64,000 nucleotides of DNA, from NCBI RefSeq assembly GCF_014200045.1, contig NZ_JACHOV010000004.1, forward strand, positions 186,001 through 250,000, read 5' to 3'. This DNA is from Rhizorhapis suberifaciens. Its GTDB lineage: Bacteria > Pseudomonadota > Alphaproteobacteria > Sphingomonadales > Sphingomonadaceae. Shown here piece after piece: positions 11,084 through 19,488 of this stretch (the first letter of the stretch is position 1; every line of letters starts with the position of its first letter). Made by a program: the position numbers and the translations under genes. Under the pieces are notes generated by a model. That model made no database searches. It was not told the DNA's origin and saw nothing but the letters and a program-made list of their open reading frames with translations.

Positions 11084-11978
11084 TCCTCGTCCGCATTGCG
11101 ATGGCCATCCCCGCGAGCGAGAGCGCCGCTCCGATCGCTGGCAAGGCTGACCAGCGATATCCTTCAAAGAGCGTCGAAAGCAGCATCGCGAGGACTGGCA
11201 CAACCAGGTTGACGTAGGATGCCGGGCCCGCGCCGATGACCTGGATCAAACGAAAATAGAGAAGAAATGTGGCGACGCTTGCTGCAAGCGCCAGATAGAT
11301 AAGCCCTGCCCAATAGCTGGGCCGGCTGTCGAACACCGGCGGTCCGTGGAATATCAGGGCGACGGCCGCATCCATGACCGCGCCGAACAGCATCCCCCAG
11401 GCCAGGAGGGCCGCCATCGGCAACCTTCGCGCGATCTGCGCGCCTTGCATCACGTTCGAAATCGAACACACCATGATTCCGGCGAAGGACAGAATGATGC
11501 CGAGCAGCACCTTGTCGGCCGCCACCTGCGATACGCGATATTCGTGCAGCAAAAGCAGCGCGACTCCGGCAAGCGCAAGGGCGGAGCCGGCGAGGAAGCG
11601 CCCGCTTAACGGCTCACCAAAAAAAGCCCGGGCCAGTAAGCTATTGGGAATAAGGAGCAGCGCGTAAAGCAGCGCTACGATGCCCGAGGTCAGGAACTCT
11701 TCCGCCAGATAGACCAAATAATAGTTGAGCACGAACAGGGTCAGGCCCAGCCATAAGGCGAAGATCATGCCTTCCCGACCGACCTTCAGGGAAATAGCTT
11801 TCACGCGGGCCAGCAGGAACATCCCTGCCGCCGCGACAAAAAATCGGTAGGATAGTGACCATGCAGCCGGGACGCTTCCCAACTGACCCAGAATGACCAG
11901 CCAGGACGATCCCCAGATCAAGCTTGTAATGGCAAAGGGAAAGAAAACGCTGCCAGTCCTTGCTGACCTCGCCTTCAT
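11073..11978 (-). CDS. DMT-superfamily transporter (EamA domains)
   Basis: A 301-residue inner-membrane protein with about ten hydrophobic helices arranged as two EamA repeats. The start FAITSLIWGSSWLVILGQLGS is typical of RhtA/YdcZ-like exporters, where the first helix carries WGSSW. Such proteins export amino acids or metabolites; the substrate is unknown. Its ATG overlaps the stop of the upstream threonine aldolase gene by 4 bases, so the two are co-translated, which makes an amino-acid export role (for example threonine or glycine) an attractive inference. Confidence 0.88.
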   Translation of the reverse strand: MKARSARTGSVFFPFAITSLIWGSSWLVILGQLGSVPAAWSLSYRFFVAAAGMFLLARVKAISLKVGREGMIFALWLGLTLFVLNYYLVYLAEEFLTSGIVALLYALLLIPNSLLARAFFGEPLSGRFLAGSALALAGVALLLLHEYRVSQVAADKVLLGIILSFAGIMVCSISNVMQGAQIARRLPMAALLAWGMLFGAVMDAAVALIFHGPPVFDSRPSYWAGLIYLALAASVATFLLYFRLIQVIGAGPASYVNLVVPVLAMLLSTLFEGYRWSALPAIGAALSLAGMAIAMRTRIIP

Positions 11979-12976
11979 AACGCGGCGATGGCCTCGGCCA
12001 GGGTCTGCACATCCTGGGCGCTATGATGCCAGCTCGTGACCAGCCGCGCCGATCCGTCATCCCAGTCATAAAAGTCGAAACCTGACGCGCGCAGAGCTTC
12101 GCTTTCATGGGGCGCAAGCCGGATGAAGACTTCATTGGCCTGTACCGGATAGAGGCATCTCGGTCCCGCCGCCTGGGCAAGAAGCGCGGCAGCTGCATTG
12201 GCGGTCTGGGCATTTTTTAGCCATAGATCGCCCTCCAGCATCGCAAGAAGCTGCGCCGCCAGATAGCGTCCTTTGGACAATAGATGGCCACCCCGCTTGC
12301 GGCGGTATAGCGTAGCCGCCCCCAGTCCAGGCCGGAAAAAGACCAGCGCTTCGCCGATCATGCCGCCATTCTTCACGAAGCCAAAGCTCAGCGCGTCCAC
12401 ACCTGCCCGCCAAGTCACATCGGCGGGATTGCAGCCAAGATACGCCACCGCATTGGCAAATCGCGCGCCGTCCATATGAAAGCCCAAATTCCGCTCGCGA
12501 CAGAGTTGTCCAAGGGCCGCCACCTCATCAGGCGTATAGACCAGGCCATATTCACTTGCGTTGGTGATCGACAGCGCGCTCGGCCGTACCTGATGCACAT
12601 CATCGCGAATGGTGGCCAATAAGGCCGAAACCGCCCCAGGCGTCAGCTTCCCGTCGGTCCCCGGACATGTCATCAACTTGGCGCCATGTGTGTAGAATTC
12701 AGGCGCGCCGCATTCGTCTTCCTGAATATGGGCTCGATCATGGCATAATATCGCGCCGTGCGGTGGACAGAGCGCTGCCAGCGCAAGGGCATTTGCAGCC
12801 GTCCCGGTCGGCGCCCACAAAGCCCGAACTTCCGTGCTGAAAAGCGCGGAGAAAGCATCGTCGAGCTGCCGGCTCCATTGGTCGCCGTCATAGGCCGTGT
12901 CGGTCTGATTTGCCCGGACAAGGGCTTCCATCACTTGAGGGCAGGCCGGAGCGGCGTTGTCGGAGAAAAAGCGCAT
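11975..12976 (-). CDS. Low-specificity L-threonine aldolase family protein
   Basis: A 333-residue PLP enzyme of the threonine aldolase / beta-eliminating lyase family, which splits threonine or other beta-hydroxy amino acids to glycine and an aldehyde. The N-terminus MRFFSDNAAPACPQVMEAL is the usual family start, so I chose this ATG rather than the one at 13030, which adds 18 residues of poor resemblance. The PLP lysine lies in DALSFGFVKNGGMIGEAL, and FHMDGARFANA is the usual DGAR block. It forms a two-gene operon with the following transporter. Confidence 0.9.
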   Translation of the reverse strand: MRFFSDNAAPACPQVMEALVRANQTDTAYDGDQWSRQLDDAFSALFSTEVRALWAPTGTAANALALAALCPPHGAILCHDRAHIQEDECGAPEFYTHGAKLMTCPGTDGKLTPGAVSALLATIRDDVHQVRPSALSITNASEYGLVYTPDEVAALGQLCRERNLGFHMDGARFANAVAYLGCNPADVTWRAGVDALSFGFVKNGGMIGEALVFFRPGLGAATLYRRKRGGHLLSKGRYLAAQLLAMLEGDLWLKNAQTANAAAALLAQAAGPRCLYPVQANEVFIRLAPHESEALRASGFDFYDWDDGSARLVTSWHHSAQDVQTLAEAIAAL

Positions 12977-13070
12977 GGACCGTTTCTGCGGTCGGAAGGT
13001 TCTCAAGGTCAATGGCTTAACTCTCCGCAAAACGGCTGGACGCTCTAAACGGTCATGCTAGTAAAGCGCC

Positions 13071-14360
13071 ATGACCGCCAATGATCCCTCCGCACCTGCA
13101 GTGCGCTACAGCATTGCCGCCATCATCCTCCACTGGCTGCTCGCCGCGGCCCTGACTTTTCAATTGGCGATGGGTCTTGGCTTGGAGGATTTAGGAGCGA
13201 AAGCTTTTGCCCAATATCAGCTTCATAAATCGGTTGGCATAGCGATCCTCCTGATGACGCTGCTGCGGATCGGGGTGCGTTTAGGGGTGCCTCGCCCCTC
13301 TCCCGCCGAGCGGGGCTGGCCAGGATTCCTCGCATCGGCCGTCCATGCCGGTCTTTACGTTTTCATGATCGGCGCTCCGCTGACCGGATGGATGCTCGTA
13401 TCGACGGCGAAGATAAAAGTGCCCACGCTATTATTCGGGACGGTCCCACTGCCCCACCTGCCCCTGCCTGATGGTTTTGGCGGGCTTTCATCCGGCGCAC
13501 ATGAAGTGCTGGCATATCTCGGCATAGCGCTCATCCTTCTGCACATAGCCGGAGCGGTCAGGCACCATTGGCTGCTGCGTGACGGGCTTATATACCGCAT
13601 GACGCCTGTGCGATCCTGGATGGCCGCGGTGCTGCTTGCGGCATTGCTGCCTGCGGGATGGGTCGCGGGTCGGACATTGTTGACCCCTTCGCAAACGCCT
13701 GCGGCAGTACCGTCCCCTAGGGCAGCGCAAGTTCTGCCAACAGCTGACGTTCGCCAAGTCGCAGATATTGCGGCGGTCAATGAAATGACGCCCGCCGCAA
13801 AAGAGACAGAGGCTGAAGAGACCGCAGAGGCCAAGGATGACCGCCCGCCGCCGTCATGGACCATTCTTCCAGGCGGCACGCTGAATTTCGCCGCCGCCTA
13901 TGGCGAGGACAGTTATAATGGCAGTTTCGGCCGTTGGTCGGGTGAAATCGTCATGGATCCGGACAAGCCGGAAAGCGCCAGCATCCGCATCGACATCGAC
14001 ATGGCCAGCGCCACGATGAACGACGCTACGCAAAACACTATGCTGGCCGGTGAGGATTTCTTTGCGGTCTCGCAGTATTCCAAAGCGGTATTTCGTTCGA
14101 CGAAGGTGCAGAAGATCGGCGCCATGGCCTATCGAGCCAATGGGACACTAACTCTCAAAGGAATTTCAAAACCTCAAACCATCCGATTTGACCTGGCGGG
14201 TAGCGGGCGCAAACGGCACGTCAGAGGGTCAGCAACGGTGGATCGGCTGGGCCACAATGTTGGATCAGGCAGCGACTCGCAAGGCATTGCGCCCAACGTC
14301 AATGTCAGTTTCGCATTTGATGCAGAGACCATGACATCGACAAACTCATCAAAAAAATGA
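13071..14360 (+). CDS. Cytochrome b561 domain fused to YceI-like domain
   Basis: A 429-residue fusion. Residues about 9-200 form a four-helix b561 membrane domain with histidines suited to bind two hemes (IILHWLLAA, YQLHKSVG, SAVHAGLY, and ALILLHIAG). A linker rich in Ala, Glu and Pro follows (about 205-262). Residues about 265-425 are a YceI-type lipocalin-like beta-barrel (SWTILPGGTLNF... LTLKGISKPQTIRFDL), which in its relatives binds isoprenoid or amphiphilic ligands in the periplasm. The arrangement suggests a quinone-linked electron carrier with a periplasmic lipid-binding module. The fusion is read straight through in one frame; its function is inferred. Confidence 0.88.
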   Translation: MTANDPSAPAVRYSIAAIILHWLLAAALTFQLAMGLGLEDLGAKAFAQYQLHKSVGIAILLMTLLRIGVRLGVPRPSPAERGWPGFLASAVHAGLYVFMIGAPLTGWMLVSTAKIKVPTLLFGTVPLPHLPLPDGFGGLSSGAHEVLAYLGIALILLHIAGAVRHHWLLRDGLIYRMTPVRSWMAAVLLAALLPAGWVAGRTLLTPSQTPAAVPSPRAAQVLPTADVRQVADIAAVNEMTPAAKETEAEETAEAKDDRPPPSWTILPGGTLNFAAAYGEDSYNGSFGRWSGEIVMDPDKPESASIRIDIDMASATMNDATQNTMLAGEDFFAVSQYSKAVFRSTKVQKIGAMAYRANGTLTLKGISKPQTIRFDLAGSGRKRHVRGSATVDRLGHNVGSGSDSQGIAPNVNVSFAFDAETMTSTNSSKK

Positions 14361-14379
14361 GCAATCTCGGCCAAGTTGA

Positions 14380-14439
14380 CTAGAACAATATCACCAATAG
14401 GAGAAGTATCAGCAAAGCTGTTCCGATACCAATATACAT
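14380..14439 (-). CDS. Possible 19-residue hydrophobic micropeptide
   Basis: An ATG preceded by AGGA at a spacing of 7 bases opens a 19-codon frame ending in TAG. The product starts Met-Tyr-Ile-Gly-Ile-Gly and continues almost only with Leu, Ile and Val, a single membrane helix. Size and character resemble small hydrophobic type I toxins such as Ibs, or accessory micropeptides of membrane complexes. It lies in a visibly AT-richer gap. The evidence is only the ribosome binding site and the composition, so it may be chance. Confidence 0.35.
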   Translation of the reverse strand: MYIGIGTALLILLLLVILF

Positions 14440-14688
14440 GACTAATTCCTGTGCTTATATTTACCTCATCCTGAAATAACGATCCCAACCCCATAACTGT
14501 TCCGTGCCCATACGCGAGCCTATATCCCTTAGACAAGCCGATAGGGATCGAACAAAATCTTAACGCCTCAAGCGCATTATCGGTAAAGCGCCGAAGCGAG
14601 CGGCTGGCATGCCGACTCGTCATACAGGCGCTTGCGCCAACGCCCGCTTTGTGGCTTTGGGTCCGCGTCTCAAACCTTATGGACGATT

Positions 14689-14883
14689 ATGCTCGGATTC
14701 GCCGCCTTCGCTTTCAGTTTCCTGACGATGTTCATTTTCTCCAGCGTTACCCGCAATAAGCGGGATCGGCGCGCTCATTCGCCAAAGCTGCAGCTCGCAG
14801 GCTATTTTCTCTGTGGCATCCTTTTTGGCAGTGCAGCATTGCTGGCCATGGTGGCGGCGGTGGGCATGGTGCCGCTGGGCTGA
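14689..14883 (+). CDS. Small membrane protein, unknown function
   Basis: A 64-residue protein with two hydrophobic helices (about residues 2-18 and 36-60) separated by a strongly basic loop, NKRDRRAHSPK, which by the positive-inside rule would face the cytoplasm. I do not recognise a family. The frame could start earlier at a TTG (14632), but the ATG at 14689 begins directly at the first helix. It converges on a small coiled-coil gene 9 bases downstream. Confidence 0.5.
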   Translation: MLGFAAFAFSFLTMFIFSSVTRNKRDRRAHSPKLQLAGYFLCGILFGSAALLAMVAAVGMVPLG

Positions 14884-14892
14884 ACGCTCCTG

Positions 14893-15138
14893 TCAGGCCA
14901 AAGGCCTGATCCGCGGGTGCTTGTCGAAATTCTCGAACCTCTCGCCAACCTTCACTTCGGCGACCTGCGCTGCGTCCAGCTTCGCCTTATGAGCGGCCAT
15001 TTGCATCAGCATGTCCATTCGGATGGAATAAAGCCTCGCCAGTTCCTGATGAGCACGCCGCGCATAGGCGCAGCCTGCCTGCTCGATGCTTTCCAGTTCC
15101 TTCTGGTAACGCTGACGCAGATAAATCATGTCGGACAT
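14893..15138 (-). CDS. Small helical protein, unknown function
   Basis: An 81-residue charged, helix-forming protein (YLRQRYQKELESIEQAG near the start, MQMAAHKAKLDAAQVAEV in the middle), probably a short coiled coil, without membrane segment or signal. I do not recognise a domain. Codon use is GC-rich like that of neighbouring core genes, which supports a real gene. It stands alone on the minus strand. Confidence 0.55.
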   Translation of the reverse strand: MSDMIYLRQRYQKELESIEQAGCAYARRAHQELARLYSIRMDMLMQMAAHKAKLDAAQVAEVKVGERFENFDKHPRIRPLA

Positions 15139-15383
15139 ATTGGCGCGCCCTCCCCGGTGCTCACAGCTTCAACGAGTGACGCGCCGCGTTTAATCCCGGA
15201 CCAAGAAGTAAATTGACCTTGTGTTCTACCAACCGAGGCAGCGACGGTGTCGCTCGTGCCGCTAACATTTGTCATAACTCAGATGAAGGCCGCGCTTGCG
15301 ATGATGGATGACGGACATGCTCTGGGGCCGATCGGCCTCAGAATATGTTATCATTAACCGATCGCATCTTAGGATCAGTGACG

Positions 15384-16028
15384 ATGGCCACCGAACTGAA
15401 GCCAAAGGCCGGCGCGCAGCCGCCGACATTTCACGACGCTGACCTGATATCTTGCATAAACGCGCTTCTCGAGCTCGATCGAAAAGTTGCGTTCCTCGTA
15501 AGGGAAGTGCAGGCACAAGCCCGAGATCTGCTGGCGGCGTCGCACCAACATATCGCGGCCCATCGCCTTGGTATCGGCAAAAGCGATGCGATAGCCAAGC
15601 TGAATGAGATGATGCTGACCCACCGCAATAAAGCCGGGCCAGTCGGAGCAGATGGTGAGGCATGGGAGCATGGATTCCTTGAAGCCTGGGCCATCGCGGC
15701 CCGGTTCATCTATCTCATCCAGCCACAGACTGGCCAGGAACGGGACGATGGTTTGGAAGAAGCGGCTAATTGGCACGATATCAGAGCCGACAGGCACCGA
15801 CGCCATGTAGGTAGCCAGACAAACGCACTCCGCCATGAATATTACGCCGCCGAAATCCGCTCCCTGAAGGGCCACGTGGTTGGTGCGGAAGAGCCTGATG
15901 AATTGAGGCAGGGACAGAAAAGCACGGATACAGGGCCAGTGACATCTATGGTCATTCGCCGCGGTCGCGACATTAATGCTGAATTGACTTGGAAAGACGA
16001 CAACGACAAAGCAGCTGACGAGAGCTAG
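15384..16028 (+). CDS. Hypothetical protein, possibly cut at its 3' end by an IS
   Basis: A 214-residue soluble protein without recognisable family. It starts at an ATG with AGGA 9 bases upstream; a further in-frame ATG lies at 15345. The first 140 residues look helical (LISCINALLELDRKVAFLVREV), and the segment near 85-110 (GEAWEHGFLEAWAIAARFIYLI) is amphipathic. The tail is polar. The stop codon falls exactly where transposase-like sequence begins, so the natural C-terminus may have been replaced. Function unknown; the location beside an IS scar and fosA suggests accessory DNA. Confidence 0.55.
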   Translation: MATELKPKAGAQPPTFHDADLISCINALLELDRKVAFLVREVQAQARDLLAASHQHIAAHRLGIGKSDAIAKLNEMMLTHRNKAGPVGADGEAWEHGFLEAWAIAARFIYLIQPQTGQERDDGLEEAANWHDIRADRHRRHVGSQTNALRHEYYAAEIRSLKGHVVGAEEPDELRQGQKSTDTGPVTSMVIRRGRDINAELTWKDDNDKAADES

Positions 16029-16160
16029 GGCGTAATCGCATCGAGCGATGCTTCAATCGCCTCAAGCACTTCCGCCGTTTTCGCTACCCGATATGACAGG
16101 CGAACCATCCATTTCGCCGGCTTCGTATACCTCGCCGCCGCCGTGATCTGGCTACGTTGA
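16028..16160 (+). pseudogene. IS5-type transposase remnant, C-terminal part
   Basis: Read on the plus strand, bases from 16028 give RNRIERCFNRLKHFRRF. After a one-base shift the frame continues ATRYDRRTIHFAGFVYLAAA and VIWLR before a stop at 16158. This is the usual C-terminal end of IS5-family DDE transposases (the RNxIERxFxRLKxFRRIATRYDR block). The extra base within the TTTT run breaks the frame and the N-terminal two thirds are missing, so the copy is dead. Confidence 0.8.
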
Positions 16161-16180
16161 ATGTCGATCCGGCCTAATAA

Positions 16181-16264
16181 GACGCGGCACGCCTCTGGCC
16201 TTGTTGGGCAGCAGCGGCTCAATCACGCGCCACTCGAAATCGGTCAGATCATATCGGCCATGCC
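16181..16264 (-). pseudogene. IS5-type transposase remnant, N-terminal part
   Basis: Read on the minus strand from 16264, the sequence gives RHGRYDLTDFEWRVIEPLLP followed by NKARGVPR, the typical N-terminus of IS5-family transposases (MARYDLSDFEWxxIxPLLPxKxRGxxR). Resemblance ends at about 16181. It lies 20 bases from the C-terminal fragment but in the opposite orientation, so two elements or an inversion were involved. The base run CTGATTCAGGGTCGG upstream looks like part of an IS terminal repeat. Confidence 0.8.
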
Positions 16265-16324
16265 GACCCTGAATCAGCTTTCAGGCCGAAATGAAAGCGA
16301 GCATCATTTGGATGGAGGTGAGCT

Positions 16325-16741
16325 ATGACGGCACGGGTAACCGGATTGAACCATATCACGCTGGCAGTCGCCGATGTTGAAAGGTCATTGACCTTCTACC
16401 GCGACCTGCTCGGATTGGCCGTGCGTGCTGTTTGGCCAAATGGTGCCTATCTCGAAGCTGGGCCGCTTTGGCTCTGCCTGTCCCATGACACTGAGACGAG
16501 GACATCGCCACATCCCGACTATACCCACCTCGCCTTCAGCGTTTCCGAGGCAGACTACGCTAATCTGAGCGAGTGCCTAGTTGCTGAGTGCGTTGTGTGG
16601 AAGGAAAACAAGAGCGAAGGGGCATCCACCTACTTCCTCGATCCAGACGGGCATAAGCTTGAAATCCACATCGGATCGCTTGAAGCGAGACTGGCCCACT
16701 ATCGCGACAACCCATCCAAGGGGGTAACGGTTTTCGACTGA
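16325..16741 (+). CDS. fosA: FosA-like fosfomycin thiol transferase
   Basis: A 138-residue VOC-fold metalloenzyme that adds glutathione to fosfomycin. Metal ligands expected in FosA are visible: His in GLNHITLAV, His in the DYTHLAF block and Glu in HKLEIHIG. The potassium-loop and substrate segment VWKENKSEGASTYFLDPDGH matches FosA closely, including Lys, Ser, Glu-Gly-Ala-Ser and Tyr. Length agrees with FosA (133-141). A strong ribosome binding site, GGAGGTGA, precedes the ATG. It follows an IS5 scar by 60 bases, which suggests acquisition by transfer. Activity is inferred from family residues. Confidence 0.88.
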   Translation: MTARVTGLNHITLAVADVERSLTFYRDLLGLAVRAVWPNGAYLEAGPLWLCLSHDTETRTSPHPDYTHLAFSVSEADYANLSECLVAECVVWKENKSEGASTYFLDPDGHKLEIHIGSLEARLAHYRDNPSKGVTVFD

Positions 16742-16814
16742 CGGAACTCGGGCCCTTTATGAGTTCACGACCTATATAGTCGTCGTGGAAACAGGGGCGT
16801 AACACTCGATACCT

Positions 16815-17186
16815 TTAGCCGAGCCATCCCCCGCTGCCTACCTCTTGGCGGACATGGCTCAGCATGATGTCACGAGCTTCTTTACGTGAAGAAAAACGGA
16901 AGTCTTTGCGCTCGGCAGACTCGCGCCAGAAAATATCGATGCTGGAGGCTCCGTGACCTCGAACATAGGAAATGGAAACGTGGCACAAAGTGCGCTGCCG
17001 TTTCTCTGTTTGATTTTCTTCCGATGTGGGAGGCGCAAGGCTGTCCATAGAGAGCATCGCTTCGATCCGTTGGATCAACTCAGCGACTACTCTATTACCA
17101 GCAACAGCGCAGTCCTCTTCCTTATGAGAATGTGATTTCGGGGAACTGCTTTCAGTGCTCCCCGCCAAATCTTTCTTGTTTGGCAT
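16815..17186 (-). CDS. Hypothetical protein
   Basis: A 123-residue polar protein that I do not recognise. The N-terminal 35 residues are rich in Ser, Lys, Glu and His (disordered). A helix follows (NRVVAELIQRIEAMLSM), and the C-terminal half (CHVSISYVRGHGASSIDIFW) may form a small alpha/beta fold. I chose the ATG at 17186, which has AGGGAAG upstream; the longer frame to 17291 lacks support. It may belong to the fosA/IS accessory stretch or be an old resident. Confidence 0.5.
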   Translation of the reverse strand: MPNKKDLAGSTESSSPKSHSHKEEDCAVAGNRVVAELIQRIEAMLSMDSLAPPTSEENQTEKRQRTLCHVSISYVRGHGASSIDIFWRESAERKDFRFSSRKEARDIMLSHVRQEVGSGGWLG

Positions 17187-17371
17187 AATGCTTCCCTGTC
17201 CGGTGCGAAACCCGGATGGCAGTGTTCGGTCGATCGCCGTTTTCCTGCCAGTCCTTGGCCCCCCTCTTGAGCAGATCCCGGCACCCCACATGCCAGTATT
17301 CCCACCCGGGGACTGCTATATGCCATGGACACCCTTCATCTCAATATGGCTGAAAGCATTGTGCGCGACTC

Positions 17372-17917
17372 TTATGGGCTATGTCCGGCTGGTGAATTTG
17401 GGCCGGTGCTTTTGTCAGGGTCATTTCGCCCTTGCTCTACCGGCTTATCCTCGGGCGGTTTTGTTTCGAGCAGATATTTTTCGGCGAGTCGCAACAGGGA
17501 CAGCATGACCAGCCCCAACACGATGCCAACCGCCACCAATGCGTATTGGCCCGCCCCGCAAGCGATGCCGATCGTGGTGGTCAGCCAGATATGCGCGGCG
17601 GAAGTAAGGTTCTGTACGGTGCCCGACTGTACGAAGATGAGGCCGGCCGCGATAATTCCAAGTGCTGTCGCCAGGCCTTCGATGACGCGAAGGGGGTCGG
17701 GCTGTGCGCCCGGCTGACGCAGTTGATAGAAAAGCAGCAGCGAGGAAATAGTGAGCACTGCCGCGCTAAGAGCGATCAAGCCGTGAGTGCGAAGGCCAGC
17801 AGCGCTGCCCCGCAATTCCCTATCGAGCCCCAGCGCGAGTCCGGCAACGGTTGCGGTCCCCAGCCGCAACACTATGTCCGGCATCAGCCCCAGCAGGGGC
17901 AAATTCTCGTTGAGCAT
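17372..17917 (-). CDS. MgtC/SapB-family membrane protein
   Basis: A 181-residue inner-membrane protein with four to five helices and the signature GLALGLDRELRGSAAGLRTH of the MgtC/SapB family, followed by GIIAAGLIFVQSGTVQNLTSAA. MgtC proteins act in low-magnesium survival and modulate the F-type ATPase; plain family members in environmental bacteria have unknown roles. The tail (about 35 residues) is polar and Pro-rich. The ATG at 17917 starts directly at the family region; a TTG at 17959 is the alternative. No magnesium riboswitch is evident upstream. Confidence 0.88.
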   Translation of the reverse strand: MLNENLPLLGLMPDIVLRLGTATVAGLALGLDRELRGSAAGLRTHGLIALSAAVLTISSLLLFYQLRQPGAQPDPLRVIEGLATALGIIAAGLIFVQSGTVQNLTSAAHIWLTTTIGIACGAGQYALVAVGIVLGLVMLSLLRLAEKYLLETKPPEDKPVEQGRNDPDKSTGPNSPAGHSP

Positions 17918-18027
17918 GTCCGCCGTAATGCCCTCCTGCAGCCGCTTGTCGCCGGACAATAACGGCCCAAGCCGCTATTCGTTTCTCAAAACTGTCCAAA
18001 TATGACCTGCATCAACCAGGAAAGCCC

Positions 18028-19488
18028 TCAGCCGCGCGATCGGAGGAATTCCAGGATTTCACCTGTATGCTGCCGCTGTATCAGCAGGGAGGCCCCGGTA
18101 TAAATAAGCCCACCCAAGGTCGCGAGCAGCACTATTTGACCCCATTGCGAGCCGATCGCCAATCTGTCGATAACCGCGGTTATTACAGGTAGCATCAGGC
18201 AGGCAGTTAGCACGGGACGTCCCACATCACTGAGAAAGGACAAATCAAACCGCCCCAGAAGACGGCGGGGAAAAAGCAGATAGCCCACGACGAAGATGAA
18301 AAAATTGACTACCGCCAAGGCCCAGCTGACCATGACCACTGACCCGGTAAATCTGGACACGAAGACGATCGTCATGGGGACAATCGCCAGTAGGGCGAGG
18401 TTCCAGTAAAATGGCCATCGGAATTTTCCTTTGGCCAGAATCAGGCCGATGTTGATGCTCGCGGCCGAACGGAACAAAACCGCCACGGACAGCACCTGCA
18501 CGACCGGAATGACCGGGGCCCATCCCGGACCAAGCAAGGCTGGCACGACCAGCGGAGCGACCACAGCCAAACCCAGCAGCAGGGGTGCATTTACTGAAAC
18601 CAGCAGGCGCAATCCTTTGCGATAGCCCTTCAGCAGCTTTAGGTTGTCATCCTTGACCTTGGCAAAAATGGGAAAGGATACCTGCGTAAGGATGGGATTG
18701 ATGCGCTGGAATGGCTGCATGGCGAGGTTGAAGGCCAGGTTGTAATAGCCCAGCGCCACCGGACCCAGGAACGCTCCGACCGCAAGCTGATCGACACGGG
18801 AATTAAGCGCGTTGAGCAGTGCTGCACCCACTCTATAGATGCCAAATCGCAAGAATTCATCGATTTCCGAAAACGCGCCCCAGGAGCCCGGCAGCCAATG
18901 TTGACGGGCCGCCACTACCCACAGAAGCAGATTCAGGGCGACCTGGCTTGCCAGGGTGGCAAACACCAGCGCCCAGACGCCATAGCCCATAACCGCCAGG
19001 TAAACCGCAACCAAAAGACCGACGATCTGACTGCCAGTGCGAAACAGCGCGAGTTGGCGCAGCATCAGTTCGCGCCGCATCAACGCTTCGAACTGGACCA
19101 CCAAGGCGCCGATCAACAGAATGAGCCCTAAGGTACGGGCCATTGCCGTAATCCTTACCGTTTCGAACTGATAATCGAGCCATGGAGCCGCCAGGAAGAG
19201 CAGGCCATACATCGCCGCACCTACGGCAATATTGACCCAATAGAGAGTGGAGAGTTGGCGTCGGGTAGCCTCAGCCTTCACCACCAGCACATCGGAAAAG
19301 CCTATTTTGACGAAGACGTTGCAGATCTCAAGAATCACCATCAACAGTGCCACCGCGCCGAAATCCGCGGGCTTCAGATAGCGCGCCAGGATTGAGATCT
19401 GCACGACACTGACTAGTGCGGCAGCGATGGAGCCGAAGGTGGTCCATTTAGCGACGCTTGCGGCCTGGCGGGTCAGGTTTCCTGGCAT
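18028..19488 (-). CDS. Oligosaccharide flippase (Wzx/WzxC-like)
   Basis: A 486-residue membrane protein with about 12-14 helices of the polysaccharide transporter (MATE/MVF-related) class, which flips lipid-linked oligosaccharides across the inner membrane. The N-terminal block GSIAAALVSVVQISILARYL and the repeat VDQLAVGAFLGPVALGYYNL are typical of WzxC-type proteins from exopolysaccharide loci. Its start overlaps the end of the upstream sulfotransferase gene by 16 bases, so the pair probably forms a unit making a sulfated surface glycan or lipid (inference). Confidence 0.88.
   Translation of the reverse strand: MPGNLTRQAASVAKWTTFGSIAAALVSVVQISILARYLKPADFGAVALLMVILEICNVFVKIGFSDVLVVKAEATRRQLSTLYWVNIAVGAAMYGLLFLAAPWLDYQFETVRITAMARTLGLILLIGALVVQFEALMRRELMLRQLALFRTGSQIVGLLVAVYLAVMGYGVWALVFATLASQVALNLLLWVVAARQHWLPGSWGAFSEIDEFLRFGIYRVGAALLNALNSRVDQLAVGAFLGPVALGYYNLAFNLAMQPFQRINPILTQVSFPIFAKVKDDNLKLLKGYRKGLRLLVSVNAPLLLGLAVVAPLVVPALLGPGWAPVIPVVQVLSVAVLFRSAASINIGLILAKGKFRWPFYWNLALLAIVPMTIVFVSRFTGSVVMVSWALAVVNFFIFVVGYLLFPRRLLGRFDLSFLSDVGRPVLTACLMLPVITAVIDRLAIGSQWGQIVLLATLGGLIYTGASLLIQRQHTGEILEFLRSRG

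Noticed and set aside
14174-14623. 149-residue open frame on the minus strand overlapping the YceI domain
   Set aside because: No ribosome binding site, no family resemblance, and half of it is antisense to a well-supported domain. The only support in the area is for the 19-residue frame in a different phase.
16025-16222. 65-residue minus-strand open frame
   Set aside because: It is the antisense and shifted reading of the two IS5 transposase fragments.
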